Shown piece by piece: positions 8,144-16,545 of a DNA stretch of 64,000 bases (the stretch's first letter is position 1; every line of letters begins with the position of its first letter). The DNA is taken from positions 1,674,001-1,738,000 of the forward strand of contig JACKDX010000001.1 of assembly GCA_020633325.1 (NCBI GenBank), written 5' to 3'. This stretch comes from Myxococcales bacterium. Lineage in GTDB: Bacteria; Myxococcota_A; Polyangia; Polyangiales; GCA-016699535. Under the pieces are notes generated by a model. That model was not told the origin of the DNA. It did no database searches and worked only from the letters and a program-made list of their open reading frames with translations. Both the position numbers and the translations under genes were made by a program.

Positions 8144-9050
8144 CGGTGGGCGTTAAAATCGCATCACTGACGCTGTGAGAGACGCGCACATCGGGCCAAA
8201 CCACGCAGTTTTCAAGCGCGACTTTAGCGACATGGGCCCTTTCCCCAATGACGCATCGCGTCAATTTCGCGTCGGCATGCACGTGGGCTGTTGCCGCCAA
8301 GCAGGGGTCATAGATCTCGCGCTTAGGCCACGCGATGTGTCGGGATAAGAGCGCCATGTTCGCGTCGTAGTATCCCTCGATCGTGCTGACTTCGTACCAT
8401 GGCGCGTGCGTGACATATCCATGAATGTGCTTACCCGAACTCAGCCATGAGAGATAGCCGCTTCGGATGACGCAGCCCTTGTCCGGCAAGCTTTTCACCG
8501 CTTCTGAGTTCAAGATGTGAACCCCGGTGAACATGTATGGAGTCGTCTCGACTCTGTCGGTTGCCGGATGTCCCAGAATGCGGCAGACGTTGCCATCCCG
8601 GTCCACCTCCACGAGGCCGTAGCCTGAAGCTACCGGATAAGGTCTGATTATCATCGTGGCAAATGCGCGTCGGGCATGGTGTTCCGCAAGAGCATCGGAG
8701 AGGTCTGGGAAAAACACGACTTTGCCATTGAAGACTACGATGGTAGCCCCCTTGTCACTCTCAAGTGCGCTTTTTGCGTTGCTCAGGCCGCCGGCGGTGC
8801 CAAGTAGGGTTTTCTCCCTCAAATACGTGACCCGCATATCGGATGGCGTCCATGGCGCGAGAGATTGTGCGATGCTATCTCCCAAATGAAATGTGTTGAT
8901 GACGACCTGACGGAAGCCTTGCTGGTACAGGCAGTCGAGCGCATACCAGATGGCAGGCCGGTTACATACTGGCACACTTGGCTTAGGGAGCACATCGCTT
9001 AAGGGCTTGAGCCGTTCGCCACGCCCCGCAGCCAGAATCATGGCTCGCAT
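8106..9050 (-). CDS. Sugar-nucleotidyltransferase-like protein with altered metal ligands
   Basis: About 314 residues with the fold of NDP-sugar pyrophosphorylases (mannose-1-phosphate guanylyltransferase / glucose-1-phosphate thymidylyltransferase type). The nucleotide-binding signature AAGRGERLKPLSDVLPKP is intact at the N-terminus and a left-handed-helix tail is suggested by the repeated VxxxVxxENCVVWPDVRV-like pattern. Two conserved metal-binding positions differ, however. The usual NGD motif reads FNGKVV, with Lys for Asp, and the usual WxDIGTP segment reads WYEVSTIEGYYDAN, with Glu for Asp. A regulatory or inactive homologue, comparable in principle to eukaryotic GMPPA, is therefore possible. 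The start is the ATG before RAMILAAGRG; a longer frame exists upstream. The gene is convergent with, and overlaps, the PP2C gene. Confidence 0.85.
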   Translation of the reverse strand: MRAMILAAGRGERLKPLSDVLPKPSVPVCNRPAIWYALDCLYQQGFRQVVINTFHLGDSIAQSLAPWTPSDMRVTYLREKTLLGTAGGLSNAKSALESDKGATIVVFNGKVVFFPDLSDALAEHHARRAFATMIIRPYPVASGYGLVEVDRDGNVCRILGHPATDRVETTPYMFTGVHILNSEAVKSLPDKGCVIRSGYLSWLSSGKHIHGYVTHAPWYEVSTIEGYYDANMALLSRHIAWPKREIYDPCLAATAHVHADAKLTRCVIGERAHVAKVALENCVVWPDVRVSHSVSDAILTPTAILRLSNVSPPR

Positions 9051-9115
9051 TGAGATACTATATCCGTTAAGGTGTCTTCTGTCGTTCTTCCATTCGCATC
9101 CGAGCACTCTAGATT

Positions 9116-9871
9116 ATGACATGCATTGAATTATTGCCCGGTATGATGGTGCGCATGATGGGCGGCACCGACGGACGATGGGGTGGCGATGGGCCAGTGG
9201 TTGTCTTGCTTCATGGATTCGGAGCATCGGGGGACGATTTGGTGCCCCTGGCTGAAGCATTGGCGCTTCCAGCGACGTTCCGGTATGTGTTTCCGCAAGG
9301 CCCCGTTTCCCTCGGCTTCGATTCGGGGGCGGGAGAGGCCCGGGCCTGGTGGTGGCTCGATGCGGGTGAGTTTCAGCGCGCCATCGAGGGCGGAGATATC
9401 GTAGGAATGATGGACGCTATCCCCGACGGACTCAAACAAGCTCGAAGAGCTATCCTGTCCTTGCTATCGTATATTCATCGAACGCTCTCGGTGCCCTACG
9501 AGCACATTGTGCTGGGCGGGTTCTCTCAAGGCGGCATTCTTGCACTCGATGCGTCCCTTAATACGGAAGCGCCTCTGGGTGCTGTCGTGCTCTTGTCAGC
9601 CGCTGTGGCCTCGCGCCAAGAATGGTTGCATGCCCTTCCGGTGCTCCCAAAAGTCCCCGTGTTCCAGAGCCATGGCAAAGCGGACCCTGTATTGCCTTTT
9701 GAGGTCGCCCTTGAGCTCAATCGCATGCTCGGCACAGCTAACTTCGAAGTCGAGTGGGTGCCCTTCAATGGGGGTCACAGCATTCCTGCCGAGGTCCTTG
9801 TAGCACTTCGTGCATTTCTTATACGCGTGGAGGAGGTTTCAAATCGAATCTCCCCATCGCACGGAACTTGA
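9116..9871 (+). CDS. Alpha/beta hydrolase, phospholipase/carboxylesterase family
   Basis: A 251-residue serine hydrolase resembling the YpfH / acyl-protein thioesterase group, which cleaves short acyl esters or thioesters. The oxyanion region is LLHGFGASGDD (31-41), the nucleophile elbow GFSQG puts the serine at 137, the aspartate is D190 in SHGKADPVLP and the histidine is H221 in GGHSIP, so the triad is complete. There is no signal peptide, which fits a cytosolic enzyme. Two other Met codons lie near the start (residues 10-15), so the N-terminus could be slightly shorter. It is divergent from the nucleotidyltransferase gene, and its last 53 bases overlap the end of accA on the other strand. 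The true substrate cannot be deduced. Confidence 0.92.
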   Translation: MTCIELLPGMMVRMMGGTDGRWGGDGPVVVLLHGFGASGDDLVPLAEALALPATFRYVFPQGPVSLGFDSGAGEARAWWWLDAGEFQRAIEGGDIVGMMDAIPDGLKQARRAILSLLSYIHRTLSVPYEHIVLGGFSQGGILALDASLNTEAPLGAVVLLSAAVASRQEWLHALPVLPKVPVFQSHGKADPVLPFEVALELNRMLGTANFEVEWVPFNGGHSIPAEVLVALRAFLIRVEEVSNRISPSHGT

Positions 9872-10787
9872 GGTAGCGCTGCTCTCGTCGCTCCTCGGCG
9901 GATAACTCCTGGAGTTCTTCGAGATGCCTACGCAAGGCCGTCCCGAGCGCGGCCGCTGCTCGGTCCACATGACGATGTGCTCCTCCAGCCGGTTCCTCGA
10001 TAACTTCATCCACAACGCCGAGTGCTTTCACCTCAGGTGCCCGCAGCCGTAACTGCGAAGCTGCTTCGGGCGCGCGTGCTCCGTCGCGCCACAAAATGGA
10101 TGCACATCCCTCCGGCGTAATGACGCTATACGTGGCGTATTCCATCATCAAAACCCGATCGGCCACACCTAATGCAAGCGCGCCGCCCGAACCACCCTCT
10201 CCGATCACTGTGGCAATGACGGGACCCTGAAGTCGCGACATCACCAATAAAGAGTGACCAATGGCCTCACTTTGGCCTCGCTCCTCGGCTCCAATGCCGG
10301 GATAGGCCCCAGGCGTATCGATAAAGGTGAATACCGGCCGACGAAACCGATCCGCTAACTCCATCACGCGGCACGCCTTCCGATAACCCTCCGGGTTGGC
10401 CATCCCGAAGTTGCGCACGATCTTTTCCTTGGTTGTGCGGCCCTTTTGCTGACCTATAACGGCCACATGTACGTCATCGACGCGAGCAAATCCCGCTATA
10501 ATCGCGGCATCATCGGCAAAACGTCTGTCACCATGCAGTTCCTCGAAATCCTCGAAAATACGGCTCAGGTAATCTGTGAAATATGGACGCTCCGGGTGGC
10601 GACTGAGCTGCACCTTCTGCCACACCGATAAGTCTCGGTAGATGCTCCGCTGGAGTTGTTCCGCTTTCATTTCGAGTTGCTCGAGCTGCGCACGGACATC
10701 GCTATGTTTCGCCGAGGCGCGTTTGAGCTTATGTATCCGAGCCTCGAGATCAAAAAGAGGCTTCTCAAAATCCAAACACGTCGCCAT
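9819..10787 (-). CDS. accA: Acetyl-CoA carboxylase carboxyltransferase subunit alpha
   Basis: A 322-residue AccA that with AccD transfers carboxyl from carboxybiotin to acetyl-CoA, giving malonyl-CoA for fatty-acid synthesis. It shows the coiled N-terminal stretch (LEARIHKLKRA), then RPYFTDYL, ELHGDR, GQQKGRTTKEK, NFGMANPEGYRKA, FIDTPGAYPG, the oxyanion motif GEGGSGGALA and SVITPEGCASILWRD, all hallmarks of AccA. Length is normal. Its ATG shares one base with the stop of the cyclase gene (TGATG), so its translation is probably coupled to that signalling protein, an unusual partner for accA. The 3' end overlaps the convergent hydrolase gene by 53 bases. The accD subunit and the biotin carrier and biotin carboxylase are not in the window. 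Confidence 0.97.
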   Translation of the reverse strand: MATCLDFEKPLFDLEARIHKLKRASAKHSDVRAQLEQLEMKAEQLQRSIYRDLSVWQKVQLSRHPERPYFTDYLSRIFEDFEELHGDRRFADDAAIIAGFARVDDVHVAVIGQQKGRTTKEKIVRNFGMANPEGYRKACRVMELADRFRRPVFTFIDTPGAYPGIGAEERGQSEAIGHSLLVMSRLQGPVIATVIGEGGSGGALALGVADRVLMMEYATYSVITPEGCASILWRDGARAPEAASQLRLRAPEVKALGVVDEVIEEPAGGAHRHVDRAAAALGTALRRHLEELQELSAEERREQRYLKFRAMGRFDLKPPPRV

Positions 10788-12415
10788 CAGCCACCTGCTA
10801 TCGCTGTTCGTTCCGTGCCAAAAGGCTGAGTGTCAGAGTCGTATTCCACACGGTACACGTTTAAGGGTTTGGACTTACCCTTAACCTTTGCCGGAGGCAA
10901 TGGAACCGCCTGAATATGGTCTTTCACGTGTGCGTGGGTCGCCTCGCTCAAGATAATTTCGTCGGCCTTGGCCAGCGAGCAAAGCCTGGCGCCAACGTTC
11001 ACCACATCTCCGATGACCGTGTATTCCAGGGCACGACTACTGCCTAAGTAGCCCGCAACCACGTCTCCGGTGTTGATGCCCACTCCCATCTTAACGGGGG
11101 CTAACCCGTCTGCCAGACGCTGCACATTATATCTCCCGAGAACCTTCTGCATCTCGACGGCCGTCCGAACCGCACGCAAGGGATCATCTGCATGTAATAA
11201 CGGAGCGCCAAAAAGCGCCATAATCGCATCACCCACAAATTTATCGAGCGTGCCTTCGTATTTGAAGATCACCTCCACCATCAACTCGAAATACTCATTG
11301 AGCATGTGGACCGTATCCTTGGGGCTTTGAGATTCGGCCATTTGGGTAAAGCCCCGTATGTCGGTAAATAGCACTGTGGTTTCGCGCAGTTGGCCGCCCT
11401 TGGCAATGTCCACACGGCCGCTCATCACTTCTTCCACAATAGCGGGCGAGACAAGCCTTTCGAACTGCTGGCGCATCAAGGCGTTGTGTTCGATCTTCTT
11501 CGCGTAGAAACTATTTTGGACTGCCATGGCCGCTTGATTGGCGGCGTTCTGAAAAAGATGTAGGTCCTTTTCCGTAAAAGCGTTGGTGGCCACCCGCGAG
11601 TCGAGCACGATAACGCCAAAGGTCTTGTGGGCATGGACGAGCGGCACAGCCATCGAAGAGCGGATCCCCTGCATGATAACGGATCTGGCTCCGTGGAAAC
11701 GCGCGTCCACTGTGGCATCATTGGATAACACGGCGGTATTGTCGCGAATCACTTCGCTCGTGATGGTGCTTGAAATGATCAGCGGCTCATCACTCTCGCT
11801 CTCCTTCCTGGTGCGCACACACCTCGGGAGCAATTCGTGGCTTCCCTCTTCTATGAGCAGCACCACGCCCCGATCTGCGGGAAAAATCTGAAGTAGGCGC
11901 TCAAGAAGTTTATCGAGCAGCTTGTCCACGTCAAGCTCGGTGCCAATGGCTTGGATAAGCTCATGTCCAAGACGCAATTTTTCGTAATCGCGACGCAGCG
12001 CCTGCGTGTCAGTGATTGTTTTTTCGGGGACAAACCTTTGTTCCACCACGGGCGCCAGACGTGTCTGAATCTGACTGTCTATGGTGGCGGGCGTGAGTGT
12101 CACTTTCGGACTTCGCCTCCGAAGGGGCGTCTCGTCGTCGGCATGGAAAATGATTCGAGTGGTACCTAGAAGGATTTCATCATGATCCTTGAGCACGTGC
12201 TCGGATATTTTTTGTCGGTTGACAAATGTCCCATTAAGCGAACCCAGGTCTTTAAGGACGTATTGACCATTGACCCAATCGATGTGGCAGTGTTCCTTCG
12301 AGATGATACGGTCGAGCACTTGCACGGTATTGTCCGGATGCCGTCCCAGACTGTTGTGGCGGCCCAGCGCATATCGTCGGGGTTCCTGAGGGCCGAGGAT
12401 GCTTATTCCCGCCAT
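10787..12415 (-). CDS. FHA-GAF-class III adenylate cyclase
   Basis: A 542-residue soluble signalling protein with three domains. Residues ~15-90 are a forkhead-associated domain that reads phosphothreonine (LGRH, SKEHCH, LGSLNGTFVN). Residues ~150-305 are a GAF sensor domain after a coiled linker. Residues ~340-525 are a class III nucleotide cyclase with FTDIRGFT, LDKFVGDAIMALFG and YTVIGDVVNVGARL. The Lys in LDKF and the Thr in YTVIGD favour ATP over GTP, and the transition-state Asn and Arg are present, so it is probably an active adenylate cyclase. The next gene is accA, overlapped by one base. A FHA-bearing cyclase near a PP2C phosphatase suggests control by Ser/Thr phosphorylation; this is inference. 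No clear Shine-Dalgarno precedes the ATG. Confidence 0.93.
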   Translation of the reverse strand: MAGISILGPQEPRRYALGRHNSLGRHPDNTVQVLDRIISKEHCHIDWVNGQYVLKDLGSLNGTFVNRQKISEHVLKDHDEILLGTTRIIFHADDETPLRRRSPKVTLTPATIDSQIQTRLAPVVEQRFVPEKTITDTQALRRDYEKLRLGHELIQAIGTELDVDKLLDKLLERLLQIFPADRGVVLLIEEGSHELLPRCVRTRKESESDEPLIISSTITSEVIRDNTAVLSNDATVDARFHGARSVIMQGIRSSMAVPLVHAHKTFGVIVLDSRVATNAFTEKDLHLFQNAANQAAMAVQNSFYAKKIEHNALMRQQFERLVSPAIVEEVMSGRVDIAKGGQLRETTVLFTDIRGFTQMAESQSPKDTVHMLNEYFELMVEVIFKYEGTLDKFVGDAIMALFGAPLLHADDPLRAVRTAVEMQKVLGRYNVQRLADGLAPVKMGVGINTGDVVAGYLGSSRALEYTVIGDVVNVGARLCSLAKADEIILSEATHAHVKDHIQAVPLPPAKVKGKSKPLNVYRVEYDSDTQPFGTERTAIAGG

Positions 12416-12534
12416 AGGCTAGCCATGGTATGCGATGGAGCGCCTCAGCGTAAAGCAGAGAGCGCCTAAGAGCCGGCGGGATCACTTCGGGCGTCCTTTT
12501 CCCCGTACGGGGCAACCGTCCCACCCAATCACGG

Positions 12535-12563
12535 TTGCGCGAGCTCTTTGAAACTGCTAGCAT
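12535..12563 (+). promoter_or_regulatory. Candidate promoter of rpoZ
   Basis: TTGCGC at 12535-12540, a 17-base spacer, then TAGCAT at 12558-12563, about 25 bases before the rpoZ ATG. A Shine-Dalgarno (AGGTGA) follows just upstream of the start. Spacing is good but both hexamers are imperfect. Confidence 0.3.
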
Positions 12564-12587
12564 TCGCTTCTAGAAATTAGGTGAAGT

Positions 12588-12833
12588 ATGGCGCGCGTTA
12601 CTGTCGAAGATTGCTTAAAACATGATGAGAACCGGTTTGCGTTGGTGCTATTAGCGGCCCGACGGGCTCGACAGCTGATGAAAGGCGCCCCGGCCCTGGT
12701 TCAAAGCAAGAACCGTGCAGCCGTCACCGCCCTGCGCGAAATCGCGGCCAAACGAGTCTATTACGCCCGCGACGTCGAACAAGTGGTCAACGAATTTGTC
12801 GCGGCAAAAAAAGCCAAAGACCCTATGCGCTAG
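12588..12833 (+). CDS. rpoZ: DNA-directed RNA polymerase subunit omega
   Basis: An 81-residue omega subunit, the small RNA polymerase component that helps fold and dock beta-prime. It begins MARVTVEDCLKHDENRFALV and continues LAARRARQLMKG and VTALREIAA, the standard omega pattern. A strong AGGTGA Shine-Dalgarno sits three bases before the ATG. It stands alone here: the usual neighbours in many bacteria (gmk upstream, spoT downstream) are absent. The gene is divergent from the FHA-GAF-cyclase gene and convergent with a secreted-protein gene 39 bases downstream, with no evident terminator in between. Confidence 0.96.
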   Translation: MARVTVEDCLKHDENRFALVLLAARRARQLMKGAPALVQSKNRAAVTALREIAAKRVYYARDVEQVVNEFVAAKKAKDPMR

Positions 12834-12872
12834 GCGGTGGGGCGACGAATCGCACGAACCGCTCATAAGCCC

Positions 12873-14852
12873 TCAATTGTTGCGGCCCCGCTTGGGGGTT
12901 TGTCCTAGGTCCCAGTACTTGCCCTGCATCCAGGTTTGAAACATAGCCTCGATGCATTCGATTCGCGTCCGCATCACCTCACCCTGAAGTGGATCGTATC
13001 TTCCCTGAGCCATGAGCTTGAGCTGTTGTTCGCGTTCGTACCAACTGTCCTCCAGAGTCTCCCTAAGCTGCTGACGCAAGCGATCGAGAGCTCTGAACCG
13101 TTCGATGTAATACGCGGTTCCTCTGGAAAACCACAGCTGATCCAAGTTCCAGTGGAGTTGGATCAGACCGTAGCCCACGAAGCGATCGGTGTGATAGTCG
13201 GTCAACGCTGGGGCGGTCACGGTGGTCTGTTCACGGCTGACGTGGTCGATGTTTTGAAACTCCCCGTACAGATGCACCTGCGGCAGACGGTAGGCGAGCC
13301 AGGACCGGCGCTCCAGCTGAGTGGTGCGCTCGGGCGACAGGGCCAAACGCTCATAAACAGCGTCGACCACCTCTTCAAGAGACGGGCTAAGTCTCCGGCG
13401 CAACGCAGCCCAATGCACCATCTCATCGACCGTGTGCGCATGATGACCTCTCTGCCGTGGCCGTTGGCTCGTCCAAAGCTCGCTCCCCGTGAGCACCCAC
13501 CAGAGTCCCGGCTGACCCCGTTTCCCTGGAACAGTGGCCACCTTCTCGATGTTGCGCAGGGCAAAGCCCTCGTGGAAGGGTAGCATCCCTTTTCCATCAA
13601 GGTCTGCGGCATACACGCGCTTGTCCATCACGATGGCCACCATGTCGTTCCCGTTCGCGTCCGTGCCAGGAACCAGTTGTTTGATCGGCTCTCGCTCATA
13701 CATTGCGTTTCCGCCGATGTCCCAGCTGTCCCCACCGTCTTTGGACGACCTCAGGCCTTCGCTGGTGGCGGCCCAAATATGACCATTATCCAGCATCACA
13801 GCCCAATAGACACGTGCCCACGGCGTGAAGTAACTCTTGTAGTAAGTCGGATACTTCCAGTCGAGTCGCTCCCACTCTTCGACGGGCCCACTATAAACGC
13901 GATCATCCGCCGTCACGTACATCATCTCTCGGCCATCGGCCCCCGTACCGTAGGTGATCGACATGACCTCGCGTGCCGGGAAGAACAACGCATCTTCATC
14001 CCAGTTTTCTCCACCATCCTTTGAGCGAAAAAGACCCCAATCGCTGGTGACGGCCATTGCCTTGGGGTTTGTGGGCGAGCAGGCCGCCCAAGTAAATCTG
14101 TATTGAACAGGAAGACCGAAGAGCCGCACGAAGGTCTCGCCTCCATCAAACGATCCAAAGAGAGATTTATCCAAGGCGACCAGTAACTCGAACGTGGCAC
14201 CGGGGCATACTGCAATCCCCCGAATCGGCATCTGAGGCGGAATCGGTTGACCAAATTCGTCGGTGATAAGACTCAAGCCGTGCATGGCGTTGATGGGTTG
14301 GGATGCAGGGAGATTGCGGTGGATGGCATCGCCTCGAATGGTGCGCAAGGGAAGCTGCGGCGGGACGTCTCGATCCAGTGTCGTGGGCCGAATGTTGCTA
14401 CCAGCCCACAAGGAAGTCCCAACGTCGTAGGGCATCATGGGTACGATCTCTGGATCCACAGCATAGGTCATCATCGGGGGACGAGAGCCCACGTTGATGC
14501 TGTAATGGGCAAGATTAAACCCGTGAGAAGTTGGTGGCGTGTAAATCGGATCAAGCCCAATGCGCTTCCTCGGCGTATTGTACTCGGGACTGATGTCTCG
14601 TTCCGTCCACGTGATGCCCCCGTCATCCGTGATAAGGATGGTGCCAAGCTCCGTTCCTACGAATATCCTTTGGGGATCTTCGGGGTCCACAGCCACCACG
14701 GTCAGCTTGCCGCGGTAACGGTTGAGCGCAAGGATTTGGCGCCACTCGGGCAGCGACTCCGCCTGGCAGGGCAAGGCGGCTGATCCGGCAAAAGTTACGC
14801 ATAGCAATGCGCAAAGCCAAGATGCCCTTCCCTGTCGTTGCCATCGCCTCAC
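12873..14852 (-). CDS. Secreted BNR/YCF48-like beta-propeller protein
   Basis: A 659-residue exported protein. Residues ~10-31 form a signal peptide (hydrophobic WLCALLCVTFAGSAALPCQA, cut likely before ESLPEW). The following ~430 residues contain Asp-box/BNR-type turns that mark sialidase-like or photosystem-assembly (YCF48) beta-propellers: ITDDGGITWTE, SFDGGETFVRL, RSKDGGENWDED and SSKDGGDSWDIGG. The last ~140 residues look helical and rich in Arg, Gln and Glu, with no family recognised. It probably acts in the periplasm or at the cell surface, role unknown. The start is GTG at 14850-14852 with a GGGAGG site about twelve bases upstream. Catalytic sialidase residues cannot be recognised, so a non-enzymatic binding role is more likely. 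It ends facing rpoZ. Confidence 0.82.
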   Translation of the reverse strand: MRRWQRQGRASWLCALLCVTFAGSAALPCQAESLPEWRQILALNRYRGKLTVVAVDPEDPQRIFVGTELGTILITDDGGITWTERDISPEYNTPRKRIGLDPIYTPPTSHGFNLAHYSINVGSRPPMMTYAVDPEIVPMMPYDVGTSLWAGSNIRPTTLDRDVPPQLPLRTIRGDAIHRNLPASQPINAMHGLSLITDEFGQPIPPQMPIRGIAVCPGATFELLVALDKSLFGSFDGGETFVRLFGLPVQYRFTWAACSPTNPKAMAVTSDWGLFRSKDGGENWDEDALFFPAREVMSITYGTGADGREMMYVTADDRVYSGPVEEWERLDWKYPTYYKSYFTPWARVYWAVMLDNGHIWAATSEGLRSSKDGGDSWDIGGNAMYEREPIKQLVPGTDANGNDMVAIVMDKRVYAADLDGKGMLPFHEGFALRNIEKVATVPGKRGQPGLWWVLTGSELWTSQRPRQRGHHAHTVDEMVHWAALRRRLSPSLEEVVDAVYERLALSPERTTQLERRSWLAYRLPQVHLYGEFQNIDHVSREQTTVTAPALTDYHTDRFVGYGLIQLHWNLDQLWFSRGTAYYIERFRALDRLRQQLRETLEDSWYEREQQLKLMAQGRYDPLQGEVMRTRIECIEAMFQTWMQGKYWDLGQTPKRGRNN

Positions 14853-14999
14853 GCGTTGCCCGTGCCTCCCTGGTAAGCCAAATTGCGGTTAACCCTATAA
14901 TTTTTAGCAGCAACTGACGCATCCTGCAATCCGGGCGCGGTCCGGCTGCTAGGGGCAAGCAGCCAGCCGCCTTTCCATTGGCCCGATGCCGCCGCGTCT

Positions 15000-15647
15000 T
15001 TAGCGGGTCCTCGGCATGCACTGCTGGAACTTCGCCGAGCCTCCCAGGCGATAAAAACGCCTCAAGTGCGCGGAGAATGCGTGGACGGCACGGTGCGCCA
15101 AAAACGTCTGCTCAAGGAAAGCGGCGTAGCTGGCCGCAAGACGCGTGGCTTGGCGATAGCGCTGGCCTTCTTCGCTGTCAGGTGAGTCCAAGTACTCTGA
15201 ATCCTCAAAGAGCTGACGGCGAAGCTGCGCACTGTGAAGGACCAGCGAGATGTTTTCGGAGGACTGCATCATACCGATGACGTATTTATCGACTTCGGCC
15301 TGCAGCTCTAACTCAAGAAGAGAGACGCTTTCACTCAGTGTGGCCTTATAGTGAAGGTACACCAAGTGGCTGACGCCTTCAGTTGCGAGCGACCACGCCC
15401 AAAAGTTTTCCGTGCGCCAGTTCGCCGTGCTCACGTTCTCTACGAGCGCTTGTATGGCATCTTGGCTGATGTAAAGCCCCAGCGCGATCTCTTGACCCAT
15501 TTCACGCACCCAGACGACTTCGCCCCGTAGGACCGCATCACCCACCGCGGCGCGGGCGGTGTCCTCATCGCACACATAGTCATGAACGTTCAGGGTGTAG
15601 CTGATGTCGTAAAGGCGCTCGAGGTCTTCTTGAATCCGGTGCAGCAT
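15000..15647 (-). CDS. Uncharacterised protein, helical
   Basis: A 215-residue soluble, mostly helical and acidic protein that I do not recognise. Features seen: no signal peptide, no membrane segment, no metal or nucleotide motif, and a Tyr/Trp/Leu-rich central part (TENFWAWSLATEGVSHLVYLHY). Its ATG shares one base with the stop of the gene upstream (TGATG), so the pair is translated together and probably acts together. It begins with MLHRIQEDLERLYDISY. The pair is divergent from groES-groEL, which may or may not be meaningful. It has good coding character and is very likely a real gene, but no function can be given. Confidence 0.75.
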   Translation of the reverse strand: MLHRIQEDLERLYDISYTLNVHDYVCDEDTARAAVGDAVLRGEVVWVREMGQEIALGLYISQDAIQALVENVSTANWRTENFWAWSLATEGVSHLVYLHYKATLSESVSLLELELQAEVDKYVIGMMQSSENISLVLHSAQLRRQLFEDSEYLDSPDSEEGQRYRQATRLAASYAAFLEQTFLAHRAVHAFSAHLRRFYRLGGSAKFQQCMPRTR

Positions 15648-16240
15648 CAGTGCGTAGTTTTGTTCGATTCCCCCAGGGGAAAAACGCCATGCTGCCGAAG
15701 CCGTTGCTCTAATATAGGCGACTGCGTGATTCGCCAGCGCTCGTAAAGCTTAATGATGTCTTGCGGCGTACGCAGTTCAGTGCGCTCCTTCACATCATCG
15801 AGCACCCTCACAAACTCGCCAAAGCGGCTTGCGAGATCCCCGAACACATCGGCAAAATCTGAGTCGGCGGAGCGATAGCACTGTTTTGCGGCATGCCGCG
15901 CAGCTCCATAGGCCCGGCCACCCATCGCCATCACATATTCCCGCCCGATGCCCTTTTGAATCAAATGCTCGGAGAAAAACCCCGTCCGATAGAGCGCCCC
16001 ATCGCCCATATCGCGAAACCGCCGAAGCTGCTCTGCGCCTTCTGCAGCCATGGCGTCCGACAGCAAATCCACCAAGGATCGGTCATAATCGGCCCGAGGA
16101 CTCCCTATCGCATGTTCTGAAAGGAGATTGACCAAATAAAACTCGGTACGCTCGTGCGCCGTCACCCGTTGCCGCTTCAGGGCGGAGCCGACACAGAGTC
16201 GGAAATATTCTTGAATATCCCCGTCCAGCACTATCGTCAT
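15647..16240 (-). CDS. Uncharacterised protein coupled to its downstream neighbour
   Basis: About 197 residues, soluble and mainly helical, not recognised. It contains a conserved-looking block (ALYRTGFFSEHLIQKGIG, then REYVMAMGGRAYGAA) and a C-terminal helix (DIIKLYERWRITQSPILEQR). The start is the ATG at 16238-16240, preceded by an excellent Shine-Dalgarno (GGGGAGGGAA); a frame extending 45 codons further upstream is ignored because of this. A TATACT element lies on this strand at 16287-16292, about 47 bases before the start, as a possible -10. The stop overlaps the start of the next gene by one base. The neighbours are divergent groES and the coupled unknown gene; no function is proposed. 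Confidence 0.75.
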   Translation of the reverse strand: MTIVLDGDIQEYFRLCVGSALKRQRVTAHERTEFYLVNLLSEHAIGSPRADYDRSLVDLLSDAMAAEGAEQLRRFRDMGDGALYRTGFFSEHLIQKGIGREYVMAMGGRAYGAARHAAKQCYRSADSDFADVFGDLASRFGEFVRVLDDVKERTELRTPQDIIKLYERWRITQSPILEQRLRQHGVFPLGESNKTTH

Positions 16241-16443
16241 GTTCCCTCCCCTCGAAACAGTGTCACCAAACTTTTCCTTATTATTAAGTATAGTATGTTT
16301 TTGAGGCGCGGACGAAAACCCGGGCCGATGGGGGTGCTTCTCAGTCGGCACATCCGCCAAACCCAGCAATTCCACCCATCAACCGGCCGGAAACCGGAAA
16401 TTCCGAGTTATTACAATAGGTTAAAAAAACCGTCCGGGGAGGC

Positions 16444-16471
16444 TTGACTCCTCGGCGCGGGTGACTATCTT
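16444..16471 (+). promoter_or_regulatory. groESL promoter
   Basis: TTGACT at 16444-16449, a 16-base spacer, then TATCTT at 16466-16471. The CIRCE operator begins ten bases further on, where transcription should start. This and the CIRCE account for the right half of the 305-base gap between the divergent genes. Confidence 0.8.
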
Positions 16472-16480
16472 ACCGGCGCG

Positions 16481-16505
16481 TAGCACTCGTCATCAGAGAG
16501 TGCTA
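16481..16505 (+). promoter_or_regulatory. CIRCE element (HrcA operator)
   Basis: The perfect inverted repeat TAGCACTC-N9-GAGTGCTA is the core of the CIRCE operator bound by the heat-shock repressor HrcA. It overlaps the predicted transcription start of groES-groEL and lies 40 bases upstream of groES. It therefore predicts HrcA control of the chaperonin operon. hrcA itself is not in the window. Confidence 0.95.
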
Positions 16506-16545
16506 CCAAAATCACCGGCAACGCGCGTTGCCACGGAGGTATGTG

